A DNA stretch of 64,000 nt, taken from Methylotenera sp. GTDB taxonomy: Bacteria; Pseudomonadota; Gammaproteobacteria; Burkholderiales; Methylophilaceae. The position numbers were made by a program, and so were the translations under genes. Positions 37,660 through 48,058 of the stretch are shown here, piece by piece (the first letter of the stretch is position 1; each line of letters begins with the position of its first letter). The notes under the pieces are model-generated. The model saw only the letters and a program-made list of their open reading frames with translations. It had not been told where the DNA came from and did no database searches. The stretch spans positions 63,194-127,193 of the forward strand of contig JAHRYP010000001.1 of NCBI GenBank assembly GCA_020622105.1, written 5' to 3'.

Positions 37660-39021
37660 GTGCGTACAAAAAGCTTTTTGATTCTTTTGTTAATGATGCC
37701 ATTAACAGCGTTTGCTAATGCAGCGATACAGGAATTTAAACTGGATAACGGTTTAAAACTGATTGTGCAGGAAGACCATCGCTCACCGGTTGTGGTGTCT
37801 CAGGTCTGGTACCGAGCTGGTAGCCTGGATGAGGTGAATGGTAAAACCGGCGTGGCTCATGTGCTTGAGCACATGATGTTTAAAGGAACCAAACAAGTCA
37901 AGTCCGGACAGTTTTCGCGTCTCATTGCAGCAGCCGGCGGTAAGGAAAATGCATTTACCAGCACTGACTACACCTGTTATTTTCAGCAGCTAGAAAAATC
38001 ACATTTACCTTTATCATTCAAGCTGGAAGCAGACCGTATGGCCAACTTGCAGTTAACCGATGAAGAGTTCGCTAAAGAAATCAAGGTGGTGATGGAAGAG
38101 CGCCGCTGGCGCACTGACGATAAACCGCAATCTAAAGTGAATGAAGCATTTCAAGGTGTGGTATATCGTGCGCACCCATATTCACGGCCAGTCATTGGTT
38201 TTATGAACGATCTTGAGAACATGACGGCTGCCGATGCGCGTGAGTGGTACAACAACTGGTATGCACCTAATAATGCAACGCTAGTAGTAGTTGGCGACGT
38301 GAAAGCTGAAGAGGTTTACAAGCTGGCAAAGCAACACTTCGGTAAATTAAAACCTAAAGTGTTGCCAGTGCGTAAACCACAGGTAGAGCCGGAGCAGATC
38401 GGTGAGCGCCGCATAGTTGTTAAAGCACCAGCTAAACTGCCATATCTATTGATGGGCTACCATGTGCCTGCATTAACGAATCCTGATACAGATTGGGAGC
38501 CGTATGCGCTGGAAGTGCTCGCCGGTGTGTTAAGTGGTAATCCGGCTGCGAGGTTGAATCAGCGCTTGGTGAGGGAATCCAAATTGGCGATAGATGCCAG
38601 TGCCGGTTATGACCTGATGTCGCGAGGCCGCCAAAGTCTATTTGCAATGGATGCAACGCCAAGTGAAGGCAAAACTGTTGCTGATGTAGAGGCGGCATTG
38701 ATCGAGCAGATAGAACATATCAAAAAATCAGGTGTTACGGTAGAAGAACTGGAGCGTGTAAAAGCAGGCGTAATTGCGGCTGATGTGTACAAACGTGATT
38801 CCATGTTCTATCAGGGGATGCAAATAGGTACGATTGAAACGATTGGTTTTTCATGGAAAATTCTTGAAGACTACCCTAAAAAGCTACGTGCTGTAACGCC
38901 GGAGCAGGTACAGTCAGTTGCCAAAAAATATTTGCTTAAAGATAATCTGACGATCGCAACATTAGACCCGCAGCCGATTGACCCGAATGCAAAACCACAG
39001 GGTAAGCCACACGTACATTAG
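37660..39021 (+). CDS. M16 zinc metallopeptidase, catalytic member
   Basis: The 453-residue protein has a signal peptide (MRTKSFLILLLMMPLTAFA) and the inverse zinc motif HVLEH (His67, Glu70, His71) in GVAHVLEHMMFKGT, with ENAFTSTDYTCYF and later RPVIGFMNDLENMTAADARE typical of the pitrilysin/processing-peptidase family. It acts in the periplasm. The GTG start is supported by AAAAGGAG eight bases before it. It is paired with the next gene, which lacks the zinc motif, as in two-subunit M16B peptidases. Confidence 0.92.
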   Translation: MRTKSFLILLLMMPLTAFANAAIQEFKLDNGLKLIVQEDHRSPVVVSQVWYRAGSLDEVNGKTGVAHVLEHMMFKGTKQVKSGQFSRLIAAAGGKENAFTSTDYTCYFQQLEKSHLPLSFKLEADRMANLQLTDEEFAKEIKVVMEERRWRTDDKPQSKVNEAFQGVVYRAHPYSRPVIGFMNDLENMTAADAREWYNNWYAPNNATLVVVGDVKAEEVYKLAKQHFGKLKPKVLPVRKPQVEPEQIGERRIVVKAPAKLPYLLMGYHVPALTNPDTDWEPYALEVLAGVLSGNPAARLNQRLVRESKLAIDASAGYDLMSRGRQSLFAMDATPSEGKTVADVEAALIEQIEHIKKSGVTVEELERVKAGVIAADVYKRDSMFYQGMQIGTIETIGFSWKILEDYPKKLRAVTPEQVQSVAKKYLLKDNLTIATLDPQPIDPNAKPQGKPHVH

Positions 39022-39077
39022 GTAAAACTTTTAATTCTCTAAGATGATGTCTCTAAATTTTATTAGGGTAAAAAATA

Positions 39078-40418
39078 ATGCATATGCAATACATAAGAAA
39101 AACATTCACAGCAGGGCTAGCATTGCTGGCAGTAGGGTTTATGGTGCTCAGCAGCACTGTTCAGGCGGGTGTCAAAATTCAGCAATGGCAAACAGCATCT
39201 GGATCTGAAGTTTATTTCGTAGAGAATCATGATCTGCCAATCGTGGATATCAGCGTCAATTTTGCCGCTGGTAGTGCACGTGATAGTGCCGAAAAATCAG
39301 GCCTTGCAGGTATTGCCAGATATATGATGACACTAGGTGCTGCTGGTATGTCCGACGAAAAAATTGCCAATAAAATGGCTGATATAGGCGCTATTTTAGG
39401 TGGGGATTTTGATGCTGACCGCGCCGGATTCAAGTTGCGCACACTGAGCAGTGAGCGCGAAAAAATGCAGGCATTAGATGTTTTTACTAAAATCTTGCAG
39501 CAACCGGATTTTCCTGAAGATGTGCTGACGCGTGAAAAAGCGCGCATTATTTCTGGTTTGCAGGAATCCGCAACGCAGCCTGAAAGCATTTCCAATAAAG
39601 AATTTATGAAGGCATTATATGGAAGCCACCCTTACAGTCTGGACGAGTCCGGTGAGGTGGATACAGTAGCAAAGATCACGCGCGACGACCTGCAAAGCTT
39701 CTATAAACAATACTACGGAGCGAAAGGTGCGGTAGTTGCGATTATTGGTGACTTGACCCGAGAGCAGGCAGGCGTTATTGCCGAGACTGTTACTGGTGGC
39801 TTGCCTAAGTCTGTTGCAGTAAGTGCGATTCCAGCCGTTAAATTACCAACGCAATCGATAGAAAAGCGCATCGCACACCCAGCCTCGCAATCGCATATTT
39901 TGCTTGGTTATCCCGGCATTAAACGCGGTGATCCGGATTTGTTTCCACTTTATGTCGGTAACTATGTTTTAGGTGGCGGTGGTTTTGTTTCAAGACTAAC
40001 TGAAGAAGTGCGCGAGAAACGTGGTCTGGTTTACAGTGTATACAGTTATTTTATGCCGATGGCAGAGCCTGGGCCATTCCAGCTTGGCTTGCAAACCAAA
40101 AAGGATCAAGCCGAGGATGCGCTCAAGCTGGTTAAAGAAACCTTGGATAATTTCATCAAAAACGGCATTACTGAAGCCGAGTTGAAAGCTGCTAAAGCCA
40201 ATATCATCGGCGGTTTCCCGATGCGCATTGACAGCAACAGCAAAATTCTGGATTACCTGGCGGTGATCGGCTTCTACAAGCTGCCACTCAATTATCTGGA
40301 TGAATATAACAGCAACGTAGAAAAAGTAACTGTGGCGCAGATCAAGGATGCGTTCAGCCGCCGCCTTAAAACCGAAAATTTTGTAACGATTATCGTGGGT
40401 GACCCTGGCGCAAAATAG
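39078..40418 (+). CDS. M16 peptidase-like protein, non-catalytic partner
   Basis: The 446-residue protein has a signal peptide ending in VQA and the M16 fold. The zinc motif is lost: where HxxEH is expected there is SGLAGIARYMM. It keeps the C-terminal substrate-side pattern VSRLTEEVREKRGLVYSVYS. It probably forms a heterodimer with the catalytic protein encoded 56 bases upstream, as the alpha and beta subunits of processing peptidases do. Confidence 0.9.
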   Translation: MHMQYIRKTFTAGLALLAVGFMVLSSTVQAGVKIQQWQTASGSEVYFVENHDLPIVDISVNFAAGSARDSAEKSGLAGIARYMMTLGAAGMSDEKIANKMADIGAILGGDFDADRAGFKLRTLSSEREKMQALDVFTKILQQPDFPEDVLTREKARIISGLQESATQPESISNKEFMKALYGSHPYSLDESGEVDTVAKITRDDLQSFYKQYYGAKGAVVAIIGDLTREQAGVIAETVTGGLPKSVAVSAIPAVKLPTQSIEKRIAHPASQSHILLGYPGIKRGDPDLFPLYVGNYVLGGGGFVSRLTEEVREKRGLVYSVYSYFMPMAEPGPFQLGLQTKKDQAEDALKLVKETLDNFIKNGITEAELKAAKANIIGGFPMRIDSNSKILDYLAVIGFYKLPLNYLDEYNSNVEKVTVAQIKDAFSRRLKTENFVTIIVGDPGAK

Positions 40419-40502
40419 TTTACATAAGTATAAATTTGTATTGCGATACGAGTGTTAGCGTGGCAATCTACGCGCTTGATTGAATTTAATTGAGATGACA
40501 GA

Positions 40503-41072
40503 TTGCCTCGCAATACAAGTAATAGCAAAAAACAGAATGTGGTACGCATCAATGCAGGTGAGTGGCGTAGCCGACTGCTGAAGTTTCCGGATGCAGAAGG
40601 CTTGCGGCCTACACCTGAGCGTGTACGCCAGACCGTGTTTAACTGGCTAGGGCAAGATCTGACCGGACTGCGTTGTCTTGATCTTTTTGCAGGTACCGGC
40701 GTGATGGGGTTTGAAGCACTATCCCGTAATGCCAAAATGGCTGTGCTGGTAGAAAAAACATCTGCGGTATTTAAAGCGATTCTAGAGAATAAGGCTACCC
40801 TCAAGGCTGATGCTGCAGAGGTGTTCAATACCGATGCTTTAAGTTTTTTGGGTAAGAACCGTCAGTTGTTTGATGTAATTTTTCTTGATCCTCCTTACAA
40901 TCAGGGCCTGCTAGCTAAAGTCCTGCCGTTGTTACCTGCACACTTGAACCCTGATGGTTTCGTGTATGCTGAAGCTGAGTATGCTATTGAGCCAGATGAC
41001 GTCTGGCAGGTAGTCAAACAAAGCAAAGCGGGTAATGTTTTTTATCATCTGTTAAAATTACACCAGAATTGA
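40503..41072 (+). CDS. rsmD: 16S rRNA (guanine966-N2)-methyltransferase
   Basis: The 189-residue enzyme methylates G966 of 16S rRNA. It has RINAGEWRSRLLKFPDAEGL, RPTPERVRQTVFNWL, the SAM-binding LDLFAGTGVMGFEALSR and the catalytic DPPY (129-132). The start is a TTG at 40503 with GAG eight bases upstream; no earlier ATG exists and a later GTG (40539) would cut the conserved N-terminus close. coaD follows after nine bases, the common rsmD-coaD pairing. Confidence 0.93.
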   Translation: MPRNTSNSKKQNVVRINAGEWRSRLLKFPDAEGLRPTPERVRQTVFNWLGQDLTGLRCLDLFAGTGVMGFEALSRNAKMAVLVEKTSAVFKAILENKATLKADAAEVFNTDALSFLGKNRQLFDVIFLDPPYNQGLLAKVLPLLPAHLNPDGFVYAEAEYAIEPDDVWQVVKQSKAGNVFYHLLKLHQN

Positions 41073-41081
41073 GACTAAAAC

Positions 41082-41576
41082 ATGACCGAAGCTAAAAAAC
41101 GCATCGCTGTTTACCCTGGTACATTTGACCCTATCACGCTCGGTCATGAAGACCTCGTGCGTCGTGCTGCACATCTGTTTGATGAAGTGATCGTTGCGGT
41201 TGCCGGCAGCACAAGTAAAGCTACTTTATTTAGCCTTGATGAGCGAGTGGAACTAGCACAGCAAGTTTTTGGCAATTACGATAATGTTAAGGTAGTAGGT
41301 TTTGGCGGCTTGCTCATGCAGTTTGTACAGGAGCAGCAAGCGCAGATCGTTATTCGTGGTTTACGTGCTGCCTCAGATTTTGAATATGAATTTCAGCTGG
41401 CCGGCATGAATCGCAAACTTTATCCCAAGCTTGAAACGATGTTTTTAACCCCTTCTGACGAGTATATGTTTGTATCGTCCAGTTTAGTGCGTGAAGTGGC
41501 TAAGCTTGGTGGTGAGGTTGAACAGTTTGTGTCCAAGCCAGTTGAGGCTGCGATTAAAAAGAAATTAAAAGTGTGA
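41082..41576 (+). CDS. coaD: phosphopantetheine adenylyltransferase
   Basis: The 164-residue enzyme transfers AMP to 4'-phosphopantetheine in coenzyme A synthesis. It has PGTFDPITLGHEDL with the nucleotidyl-transferase TxGH (19-22), VIRGLRAASDFEYEFQLAGM and the FVSSSLVREVAKLGG loop. It follows rsmD closely. The 145 bases after it up to the ferredoxin hold no gene. Confidence 0.96.
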   Translation: MTEAKKRIAVYPGTFDPITLGHEDLVRRAAHLFDEVIVAVAGSTSKATLFSLDERVELAQQVFGNYDNVKVVGFGGLLMQFVQEQQAQIVIRGLRAASDFEYEFQLAGMNRKLYPKLETMFLTPSDEYMFVSSSLVREVAKLGGEVEQFVSKPVEAAIKKKLKV

Positions 41577-41712
41577 TTTTTCGTTTCAGAAATTCATTTA
41601 ATAAGATGAAGTGCAAGCAAACCCGCAGCGAACGACGCAGGCATATCGCATTGATAGACCAGGAGTGAGCGAGGACGTTGCGCGGAAATTCGCTTATAAA
41701 ATGGATTTATAA

Positions 41713-41973
<261 letters not shown>

Positions 41974-41995
41974 ACCAAATTTAAGGAATCTCAAA

Positions 41996-42385
41996 ATGCG
42001 AATGTTACATACCATGCTCCGTGTTGGAAATCTGGAGCGTTCAATCAAGTTTTACACCGAAATTCTAGGCATGAAATTATTGCGTCAGCATGATTTTCCT
42101 GATGGAAAATTCAGTTTGGCGTTCGTAGGTTATGGTGCCGAGAGTGACCATACCGTGCTGGAACTAACCTATAACTATGGCGTTGAAAGCTACGATATGG
42201 GTAAAGCTTACGGCCACATCGCGATTGAAGTTGACGACCCATATAAGGCGTGTGATGCCGTGCGTAATGCTGGCGGTAAAGTAATCCGTGAGGCTGGTCC
42301 GATGATGCATGGCACGACAGTGATTGCATTTATCGAAGACCCGGATGGCTATAAAGTGGAATTCATTCAGGCTGGAACCTATTAA
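41996..42385 (+). CDS. gloA: lactoylglutathione lyase (glyoxalase I)
   Basis: The 129-residue enzyme turns the glutathione hemithioacetal of methylglyoxal into S-lactoylglutathione. Metal ligands His5, Glu56, His74 and Glu122 lie exactly as in the nickel-type E. coli enzyme, and [19 protein letters not shown] and [12 protein letters not shown] are typical. The start follows AAGGAATC; it sits 22 bases after the ferredoxin. Confidence 0.96.
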   Translation: MRMLHTMLRVGNLERSIKFYTEILGMKLLRQHDFPDGKFSLAFVGYGAESDHTVLELTYNYGVESYDMGKAYGHIAIEVDDPYKACDAVRNAGGKVIREAGPMMHGTTVIAFIEDPDGYKVEFIQAGTY

Positions 42386-42493
42386 TTTCACCTCTGAATC
42401 AAGCGTAACTTTGTTGCATCGCTTGCCATAGAGATCGCACTCTCCGCGTACAGGCATGTTGTTCACCCTTGATTGCCTAAAGGAATGATTACT

Positions 42494-42736
42494 ATGGACT
42501 GGGTCTTATACCTGCTGGAATGTAAAAATGGCGCTTTTTACGCAGGTATTACCAATAATCTTGAGCAGCGCTATACCGCACATGCATCCGGTAAAGGTGC
42601 ACGTTATACCCGCGCCAACCCGCCGGTAAAAATTCTGGCATCGAAACTATATGCAGATCGCTCGGCTGCCAGTGTTGCAGAGGCGCAATTAAAACAGCTG
42701 CCGCGACATAAAAAGCTTAACTTTTTTGATGAGTGA
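42494..42736 (+). CDS. GIY-YIG nuclease-domain protein
   Basis: A small protein of about 80 residues with a GIY-YIG fold: [20 protein letters not shown] (variant of the GIY...YIG pair), then [19 protein letters not shown] and [17 protein letters not shown]. It matches UPF0213/YhbQ-type proteins, which may act on branched or damaged DNA; the cellular role is poorly known. ATG 42494 is preferred, with AAAGGA upstream; in-frame starts at 42473 (TTG) and 42485 (ATG) are possible. Confidence 0.85.
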   Translation: MDWVLYLLECKNGAFYAGITNNLEQRYTAHASGKGARYTRANPPVKILASKLYADRSAASVAEAQLKQLPRHKKLNFFDE

Positions 42737-42753
42737 TCTTCTGAAAATAAATC

Positions 42754-42996
42754 ATGAATAAAGATGCTCTAATGAATGCTGTGAATCTGGCGTTAGATGG
42801 TGATTGGGATGCATCGCATAAGATTGCACAGGATTACAGTGACACTACTGCGAACTGGATACATGCAGTTTTACATAAGATTGAAGGCGATGTGTGGAAC
42901 AGCAAGTACTGGTATGCGCGTACGGCCGGTAGCCGTTATGAGGATTTTACTGATGTTAGAGAAGAGTTGTTGGAAATTCAACGTATTTTGAAATAG
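42754..42996 (+). CDS. conserved small hypothetical protein
   Basis: An 80-residue acidic protein, probably all helical, with WDASHKIAQDYSDTTANWI and a YWYARTAG segment. Similar short proteins occur in many proteobacteria beside unrelated genes, and I know no function. It starts 17 bases after the GIY-YIG gene and the two probably share a transcript ended by the hairpin at 43034-43075. Confidence 0.7.
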   Translation: MNKDALMNAVNLALDGDWDASHKIAQDYSDTTANWIHAVLHKIEGDVWNSKYWYARTAGSRYEDFTDVREELLEIQRILK

Positions 42997-43033
42997 ATTC
43001 TTTAATAATAAATTGGTCTAAACAGATAATCTT

Positions 43034-43075
43034 AGACAATAAAAAAGCTCGCAGATGCGAGCTTTTTTATTGTCT
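43034..43075. terminator. bidirectional rho-independent terminator
   Basis: A perfect 19-bp stem, AGACAATAAAAAAGCTCGC and its complement, around AGAT, with A- and T-runs on both sides. It ends the plus-strand hypothetical gene and the minus-strand dnaJ. Confidence 0.95.
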
Positions 43076-43085
43076 TAAACTTGGT

Positions 43086-44222
43086 TTATCCAAAAAAGTC
43101 TTTGGCTTTATCTACCCAGCTTTTGTTTTTGGGGCTGTGTTTACCGGCATCTGCCTGTGTGCTTTCTTCAAACTCGCGTAGCAGTTCTTTCTGGCGTGAT
43201 GTTAGTTTCACCGGAGTTTCCACTACTACATGCACCATCAGGTCGCCATGCTCGCTTGAGCGTAAAGGTTTGATCCCTTTGCCGCGTAACCTGAACACGC
43301 CGCCGGTTTGTGTTTCAGCCGGTATTTTCATTTTGGCTGAACCATCCAATGTCGGCACTTCAATTTCACCGCCTAAAGCGGCTGTGCTAAAGCTGATCGG
43401 CATTTCACAGTGCAGATTGCCGCCGTCGCGCTGGAAGATCTGGTGCGGTTTCTAGTGCACAACAACACACAAATCACCGGTTGGGCCGCCATTTACGCCA
43501 GCTTCACCTTCACCTGTCAGGCGAATGCGATCGCCTTCATCCACACCCGCAGGAATTTTGACTGAAAGAGTCTTGTTTTGCTTGGTGCGGCCAGCGCCAT
43601 GACAGTCCGGGCACTTATCTTCATCTTTAATCATCTTGCCAGCGCCATGACATTTCGGACATGTCTGCTGTACAGAGAAGAAGCCTTGCTGCATGCGTAC
43701 CTGACCATGACCGCCGCAGGTTGTACAGGTAACAGGGGATTTCCCTGATTTAGCCCCCGTGCCATTACATGGTTCACACTTGGCCTGTACGGGAATACGG
43801 ATCTTGGTTTCAGTGCCTTTGGCTGCGTCTTCCAATGAAACTTCCATGTTATAGCGCAAGTCTGCGCCACGGTATACATTGCTGCGCTGGCCGCGTGCGC
43901 CACCACCGCCGAAAATATCACCAAAGATGTCGCCGAATGCATCTGCAAAGCCTGCGCCGCCAAAGCCAGCACCGCCACCACCCATGCTTGGGTCTACGCC
44001 AGCATGGCCGTATTGGTCATAAGCCGCACGTTTCTGGCTGTCTGACAGCATCTCGTAAGCTTCTTTTGCTTCTTTGAATTGCTCTTCAGCTTTTGGGTTA
44101 TCCGGGTTGCGGTCAGGGTGATACTTCATCGCAAGTTTGCGATAAGCCTTTTTAATTTCCTCTTCTGAGGCATCCTTATTAACACCAAGGACTTCGTAGT
44201 AATCTTTTTTGCTTGTTGCCAT
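43086..44222 (-). pseudogene. dnaJ: chaperone DnaJ interrupted by an in-frame TAG
   Basis: Read through, the frame is about 377 residues, normal for DnaJ: J domain with HPD ([11 protein letters not shown]), a Gly/Phe-rich linker, four zinc-finger repeats ([32 protein letters not shown]) and the C-terminal substrate domains. Codon 257 is TAG (43452-43454), just after GDLCVVVH, where intact DnaJ continues VKPH. The frame then resumes with [20 protein letters not shown] and [13 protein letters not shown], unchanged to the normal end. A truncated product would keep the J and zinc domains but lose the last 120 residues. Nonsense mutation, readthrough and sequencing error are all possible. Confidence 0.9.
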
Positions 44223-44272
44223 ATTTTTTAAGTCTAACAGCTTGAGTTTTATGGGTTAATTTAAAGACTAAA

Positions 44273-44305
44273 GGCTGAGTGCAGGTTTTAGTCCTGTGCT
44301 CAGCC
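44273..44305 (-). terminator. hairpin between dnaK and dnaJ
   Basis: On the minus strand GGCTGAG-CA-CAGG pairs with CCTG-CA-CTCAGCC around a seven-base loop, followed by TTTAG. It can trim the transcript so that dnaK message exceeds dnaJ message. Confidence 0.6.
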
Positions 44306-44324
44306 TTGTGCCTCTAATACGTTT

Positions 44325-46241
44325 TTAGTCTTTCTTCACTTCTTCAAACTCGGCATCCACTACGTCGCCATCTACAGTTTTTTCACCTTGAGGCTGAGCG
44401 CTCTCGGTGTTGGCTTCAGCTTGCTGGGCAGCGTACACTTTTTCACCCAGTTTTTGTGAAGCGGTAGTCAAGGCTTCTGTTTTAGCTTCAATGGTTGCTT
44501 TGTCGTCAGATTTCAGCGCTTCCTCAACGTCTTTAATTGCAGTTTCAATCGATTCTTTCTCGGCAGCGTCCAGTTTGTCGCCGTGTTCTGTGAGTGATTT
44601 CTTCACAGAGTGCATCATGCCGTCAGCTGCATTGCGTGCATCTACTAATTCACGCAATTTGCGGTCTTCATCGGCGTACTTGATTGCATCTTCTTCCATC
44701 TTCTTGATTTCTTCTTCAGAAAGACCAGAGTTTGCCTTGATGGTGATTTTGTTTTCTTTGTTAGTTGCTTTATCTTTTGCAGATACATGCAAGATACCGT
44801 TAGCATCGATGTCAAAAGTCACTTCAATTTGTGGCATGCCACGTGGTGCCGGTGGAATGTCGCTCAGGTTAAATTGGCCGAGTGATTTGTTGGCAGAAGC
44901 CATTTCACGCTCACCTTGCAGCACTTGAATCGTTACCGCATTCTGGTTGTCTTCAGCGGTTGAGAACACTTGTGATGCTTTGGTAGGAATCGTGGTGTTT
45001 TTCTTGATGAGTTTAGTCATCACGCCACCCAGTGTTTCAATACCTAATGACAATGGTGTTACGTCTAGTAACAGCACGTCTTTCACGTTACCTTGCAATA
45101 CACCACCTTGAATTGCAGCACCAACAGCGACAGCCTCATCAGGGTTTACGTCTTTACGTGGCTCTTTACCGAAGATTTCTTTTACTTTTTCCTGCACTTT
45201 TGGCATGCGGCTTTGACCGCCAACCAAAATCACGTCAGTAATATCATCAATTGAAACGCCGGCATCTTTAATTGCAGTACGGCAAGGTGCAATCGTGCGC
45301 TCAATCAAGTCATCCACTAATGATTCCAGTTTTGCACGTGTGATTTTTACCACCAAGTGTTTAGGGCCTGTTGCATCAGCTGTGATATAAGGCAGGTTCA
45401 CTTCAGTTTGCTGCGCGCCTGATAATTCGATTTTGGCTTTTTCAGCGGCTTCTTTCAGGCGTTGTTTAGCCAGTAAGTCATTACGCAGGTCCAAGCCGTT
45501 TTCTTTCTTGAATTCATCAGCCAAGAAGTCGATCAAACGATTATCGAAGTCTTCACCACCCAAGAATGTGTCGCCGTTGGTTGAAAGCACTTCAAACTGA
45601 TGTTCGCCATCAATACTTGAAATCTCAATGATAGAAACGTCGAATGTACCGCCGCCCAAGTCATACACCGCAATTTTGCGGTCGCCTTCTTGTTTATCCA
45701 AACCGAAAGCCAATGCCGCAGCTGTAGGTTCGTTGATGATACGTTTAACTTCCAGACCAGCGATACGGCCCGCATCTTTGGTAGCTTGACGTTGGCTGTC
45801 GTTAAAGTAAGCAGGCACTGTAATCACCGCTTCTGTCACTTCTTCGCCCAAGTAGTCTTCCGCAGTTTTTTTCATCTTGCGTAAAACTTCAGCAGAAATT
45901 TGTGGTGGTGCCATTTTTTGACCGCGCACTTCAACCCATGCGTCGCCATTGTCGGCTTTGGCAATGGTGTAAGGCATCAGGTTGATGTCTTTTTGTACTT
46001 CTTTTTCATCAAAACGACGACCGATCAAGCGTTTAACGGCATAAAGTGTGTTTTTCGGGTTGGTTACAGCCTGGCGTTTTGCCGGTGCGCCAGCCAAGAT
46101 TTCGCCATCTTCCTGATAAGCGATGATAGAAGGTGTAGTACGTGCGCCTTCAGCGTTTTCAATCACGCGCGGTTTGCCGCCTTCCATCACTGCAACGCAA
46201 GAGTTAGTAGTACCTAAGTCAATACCGATAATTTTACCCAT
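44325..46241 (-). CDS. dnaK: chaperone DnaK (Hsp70)
   Basis: The 638-residue Hsp70 has [48 protein letters not shown] in the ATPase domain, the linker [14 protein letters not shown] at the start of the peptide-binding domain, and a lid ending in an acidic EEVKKD tail. It folds and protects proteins with GrpE and DnaJ. AAGGAAA precedes the ATG. The order grpE-dnaK-dnaJ is standard; an upstream sigma-32-type promoter was not clearly identified. Confidence 0.98.
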   Translation of the reverse strand: MGKIIGIDLGTTNSCVAVMEGGKPRVIENAEGARTTPSIIAYQEDGEILAGAPAKRQAVTNPKNTLYAVKRLIGRRFDEKEVQKDINLMPYTIAKADNGDAWVEVRGQKMAPPQISAEVLRKMKKTAEDYLGEEVTEAVITVPAYFNDSQRQATKDAGRIAGLEVKRIINEPTAAALAFGLDKQEGDRKIAVYDLGGGTFDVSIIEISSIDGEHQFEVLSTNGDTFLGGEDFDNRLIDFLADEFKKENGLDLRNDLLAKQRLKEAAEKAKIELSGAQQTEVNLPYITADATGPKHLVVKITRAKLESLVDDLIERTIAPCRTAIKDAGVSIDDITDVILVGGQSRMPKVQEKVKEIFGKEPRKDVNPDEAVAVGAAIQGGVLQGNVKDVLLLDVTPLSLGIETLGGVMTKLIKKNTTIPTKASQVFSTAEDNQNAVTIQVLQGEREMASANKSLGQFNLSDIPPAPRGMPQIEVTFDIDANGILHVSAKDKATNKENKITIKANSGLSEEEIKKMEEDAIKYADEDRKLRELVDARNAADGMMHSVKKSLTEHGDKLDAAEKESIETAIKDVEEALKSDDKATIEAKTEALTTASQKLGEKVYAAQQAEANTESAQPQGEKTVDGDVVDAEFEEVKKD

Positions 46242-46413
46242 GTTTTAATTTCCTTATATATATCTAATTTTTTTCCGCCGATAAACGCTGATCAATATAT
46301 TGATTCATTTGCGCTATATTACGGGGTTGTAATTCTTAACCTTGTTACCTAAATGGGGATGGCTTTTTCAAATTCAAGAGCTTAATTTTATTCGCTGTTG
46401 TGCGCGTCAAAAG

Positions 46414-46941
46414 TTATTTAGCCACCATGACCAAAGCCGGGCGCAACACGCGATCATTCAAGGTGTAGCCTTTTTGTAGTACGTTGATGACAGTGTTAGG
46501 TTCGCCGCTGTTTTCCAGCATTGAAATTGCCTGATGTTTGTTCGGGTCAAATTTTTCGCCTGCCGGATTAATCTCGGCAATGTTAAATTTGTCGAATACA
46601 CTCGACAGTTGTTTAGCAGTGAGTTCTACGCCGTCTTTGTAGCTTTTTACATCGGCTGCTTCAATTAGCAGGGCAGCATCTAGACTATCTTTAACCGCTA
46701 ACAGTTCGTTTGAAAATTTTTCCAAAGCAAATTTGCGCGCTTTATCAATGTCATCCATGGCGCGGCGGCGAATATTTTCACCTTCTGCTTTGACATAAAG
46801 CACACTTGCTTTTGCTTCTTCCAAGGCGGCTTCAAGTTCTGCGATTCTGGCTTCTGGTGTTGCTGGTGCATTTTGTTCTGCCGTTACTTCTACATCTTCC
46901 GCTGCCAGTTCTGGTTGCTGGTTTTCTTGATCTTGCTGCAT
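46414..46941 (-). CDS. grpE: nucleotide exchange factor GrpE
   Basis: The 175-residue protein has the long N-terminal helix ([20 protein letters not shown], then [18 protein letters not shown]) and the C-terminal beta domain motif [17 protein letters not shown], ending with [18 protein letters not shown]. It releases ADP from DnaK. A Gln/Glu-rich disordered N-terminus precedes the helix. It is the first gene of the chaperone group, 172 bases before dnaK. Confidence 0.96.
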   Translation of the reverse strand: MQQDQENQQPELAAEDVEVTAEQNAPATPEARIAELEAALEEAKASVLYVKAEGENIRRRAMDDIDKARKFALEKFSNELLAVKDSLDAALLIEAADVKSYKDGVELTAKQLSSVFDKFNIAEINPAGEKFDPNKHQAISMLENSGEPNTVINVLQKGYTLNDRVLRPALVMVAK

Positions 46942-47077
46942 AACTATCCTTTGAATTTTCTAGTAGTCAGGTAATTTAATTTCGAGATGAAGGATTAATG
47001 GGGGTGAGGCCGCATTTTTTCAATACTGGCGATAGAAAAAAGTTTTAAAAAATATTAAATATTAGATTTTACGACTT

Positions 47078-48058
47078 TCAGCTGTTGGCTTGTTCCCATG
47101 CCCAGGCATGCTCAATGATTTGATTCAGATCGGTGTATTTAGGCTGCCATCCTAGTGTCTTTTTGGCGAGTGACGCATCGGCAACAAGACTGGCGGGGTC
47201 ACCTGGTCGTCTTGGCGCATAAGTTAGCGGCACATCTTTACCTGTAACTCTAGCTGCGGTTTGAATGACTTCATTGACGCTGTAACCGTGGTTGCTGCCT
47301 AGATTAAAAATACCTGACGCACCGCCATTATTCAGGTGATGAATAGCGAGTATGTGCGCACTTGCCAAGTCGTCAACGTGAATGTAGTCGCGGATACAGG
47401 TGCCGTCTGGCGTAGCGTAATCCTGCCCGAATAGTTGCAGTGGTGGTCGCTTGCCTGAAATTGCCTGCAATGCCAGCGGGATTAAATGTGTTTCCGGATC
47501 GTGACTTTCGCCGATACGTGCTTGCGGATCTGCACCGGCAGCATTGAAGTAGCGCAGTGCGATATATTTCTGGTTGTAAGCGCTGGCAAAGTCTGCCAGC
47601 ATATGTTCAACCATGAGCTTGCTGCGACCATAGGGGTTTAGTGGGTTAGTAGGGTGCTGTTCATCAATAGGTGTATATAGCGGTTCACCGTAAACCGCAG
47701 CGGTCGATGAAAACACCAAAGGCCCTACTTTGTGGTCACGCATCGCTTCCAGCAGAGTGAGCGTGGCGGCGGTATTTGCACGATAGTATTTGCCAGGGTC
47801 TTTTACCGATTCGCTGACTACAATTTGTGAAGCGAAGTGGAAAACACCGTCGAAGTGCTTGCTGCTGAATAAGTTGTCTAAAAATTCGCGATCATCGAAG
47901 TCGTGAACGATCAGTTCGCCACCAAGCACGGCAGATGCTGATCCTGCCGATAAATTATCAATGATGACGACCTGTTCTTGCTGTTCTATAAGTGCTTTTA
48001 CCAGATGCGATCCAATGTATCCGGCGCCGCCGATGACTAAAAATGTGGATTTTTTCAT
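47078..48058 (-). CDS. galE: UDP-glucose 4-epimerase
   Basis: The 326-residue short-chain dehydrogenase/reductase has the NAD-binding GGAGYIGSHLVKAL, the catalytic Ser-Tyr-Lys set in FSSTAAVYGEP and NPYGRSKLMVEH, and CIRDYIHVDDLASAHILAI. It interconverts UDP-glucose and UDP-galactose for LPS sugars. It overlaps the heptosyltransferase gene by four bases, so it belongs to the LPS core operon. Confidence 0.95.
   Translation of the reverse strand: MKKSTFLVIGGAGYIGSHLVKALIEQQEQVVIIDNLSAGSASAVLGGELIVHDFDDREFLDNLFSSKHFDGVFHFASQIVVSESVKDPGKYYRANTAATLTLLEAMRDHKVGPLVFSSTAAVYGEPLYTPIDEQHPTNPLNPYGRSKLMVEHMLADFASAYNQKYIALRYFNAAGADPQARIGESHDPETHLIPLALQAISGKRPPLQLFGQDYATPDGTCIRDYIHVDDLASAHILAIHHLNNGGASGIFNLGSNHGYSVNEVIQTAARVTGKDVPLTYAPRRPGDPASLVADASLAKKTLGWQPKYTDLNQIIEHAWAWEQANS

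Noticed and set aside
39078-40418. Decayed M16 peptidase pseudogene
   Set aside because: Loss of HxxEH is normal in the non-catalytic subunit of paired M16 peptidases; signal peptide and full length are kept.
43086-43403. Separate 105-residue gene
   Set aside because: It is the C-terminal part of dnaJ after the in-frame TAG, not an independent gene; its ATG has no good ribosome site.
46290-46303. ATCAATATATTGAT palindrome in the dnaK-grpE gap
   Set aside because: It is a short AT-only palindrome in an AT-rich gap with no second copy in a meaningful place; no regulator site is claimed.
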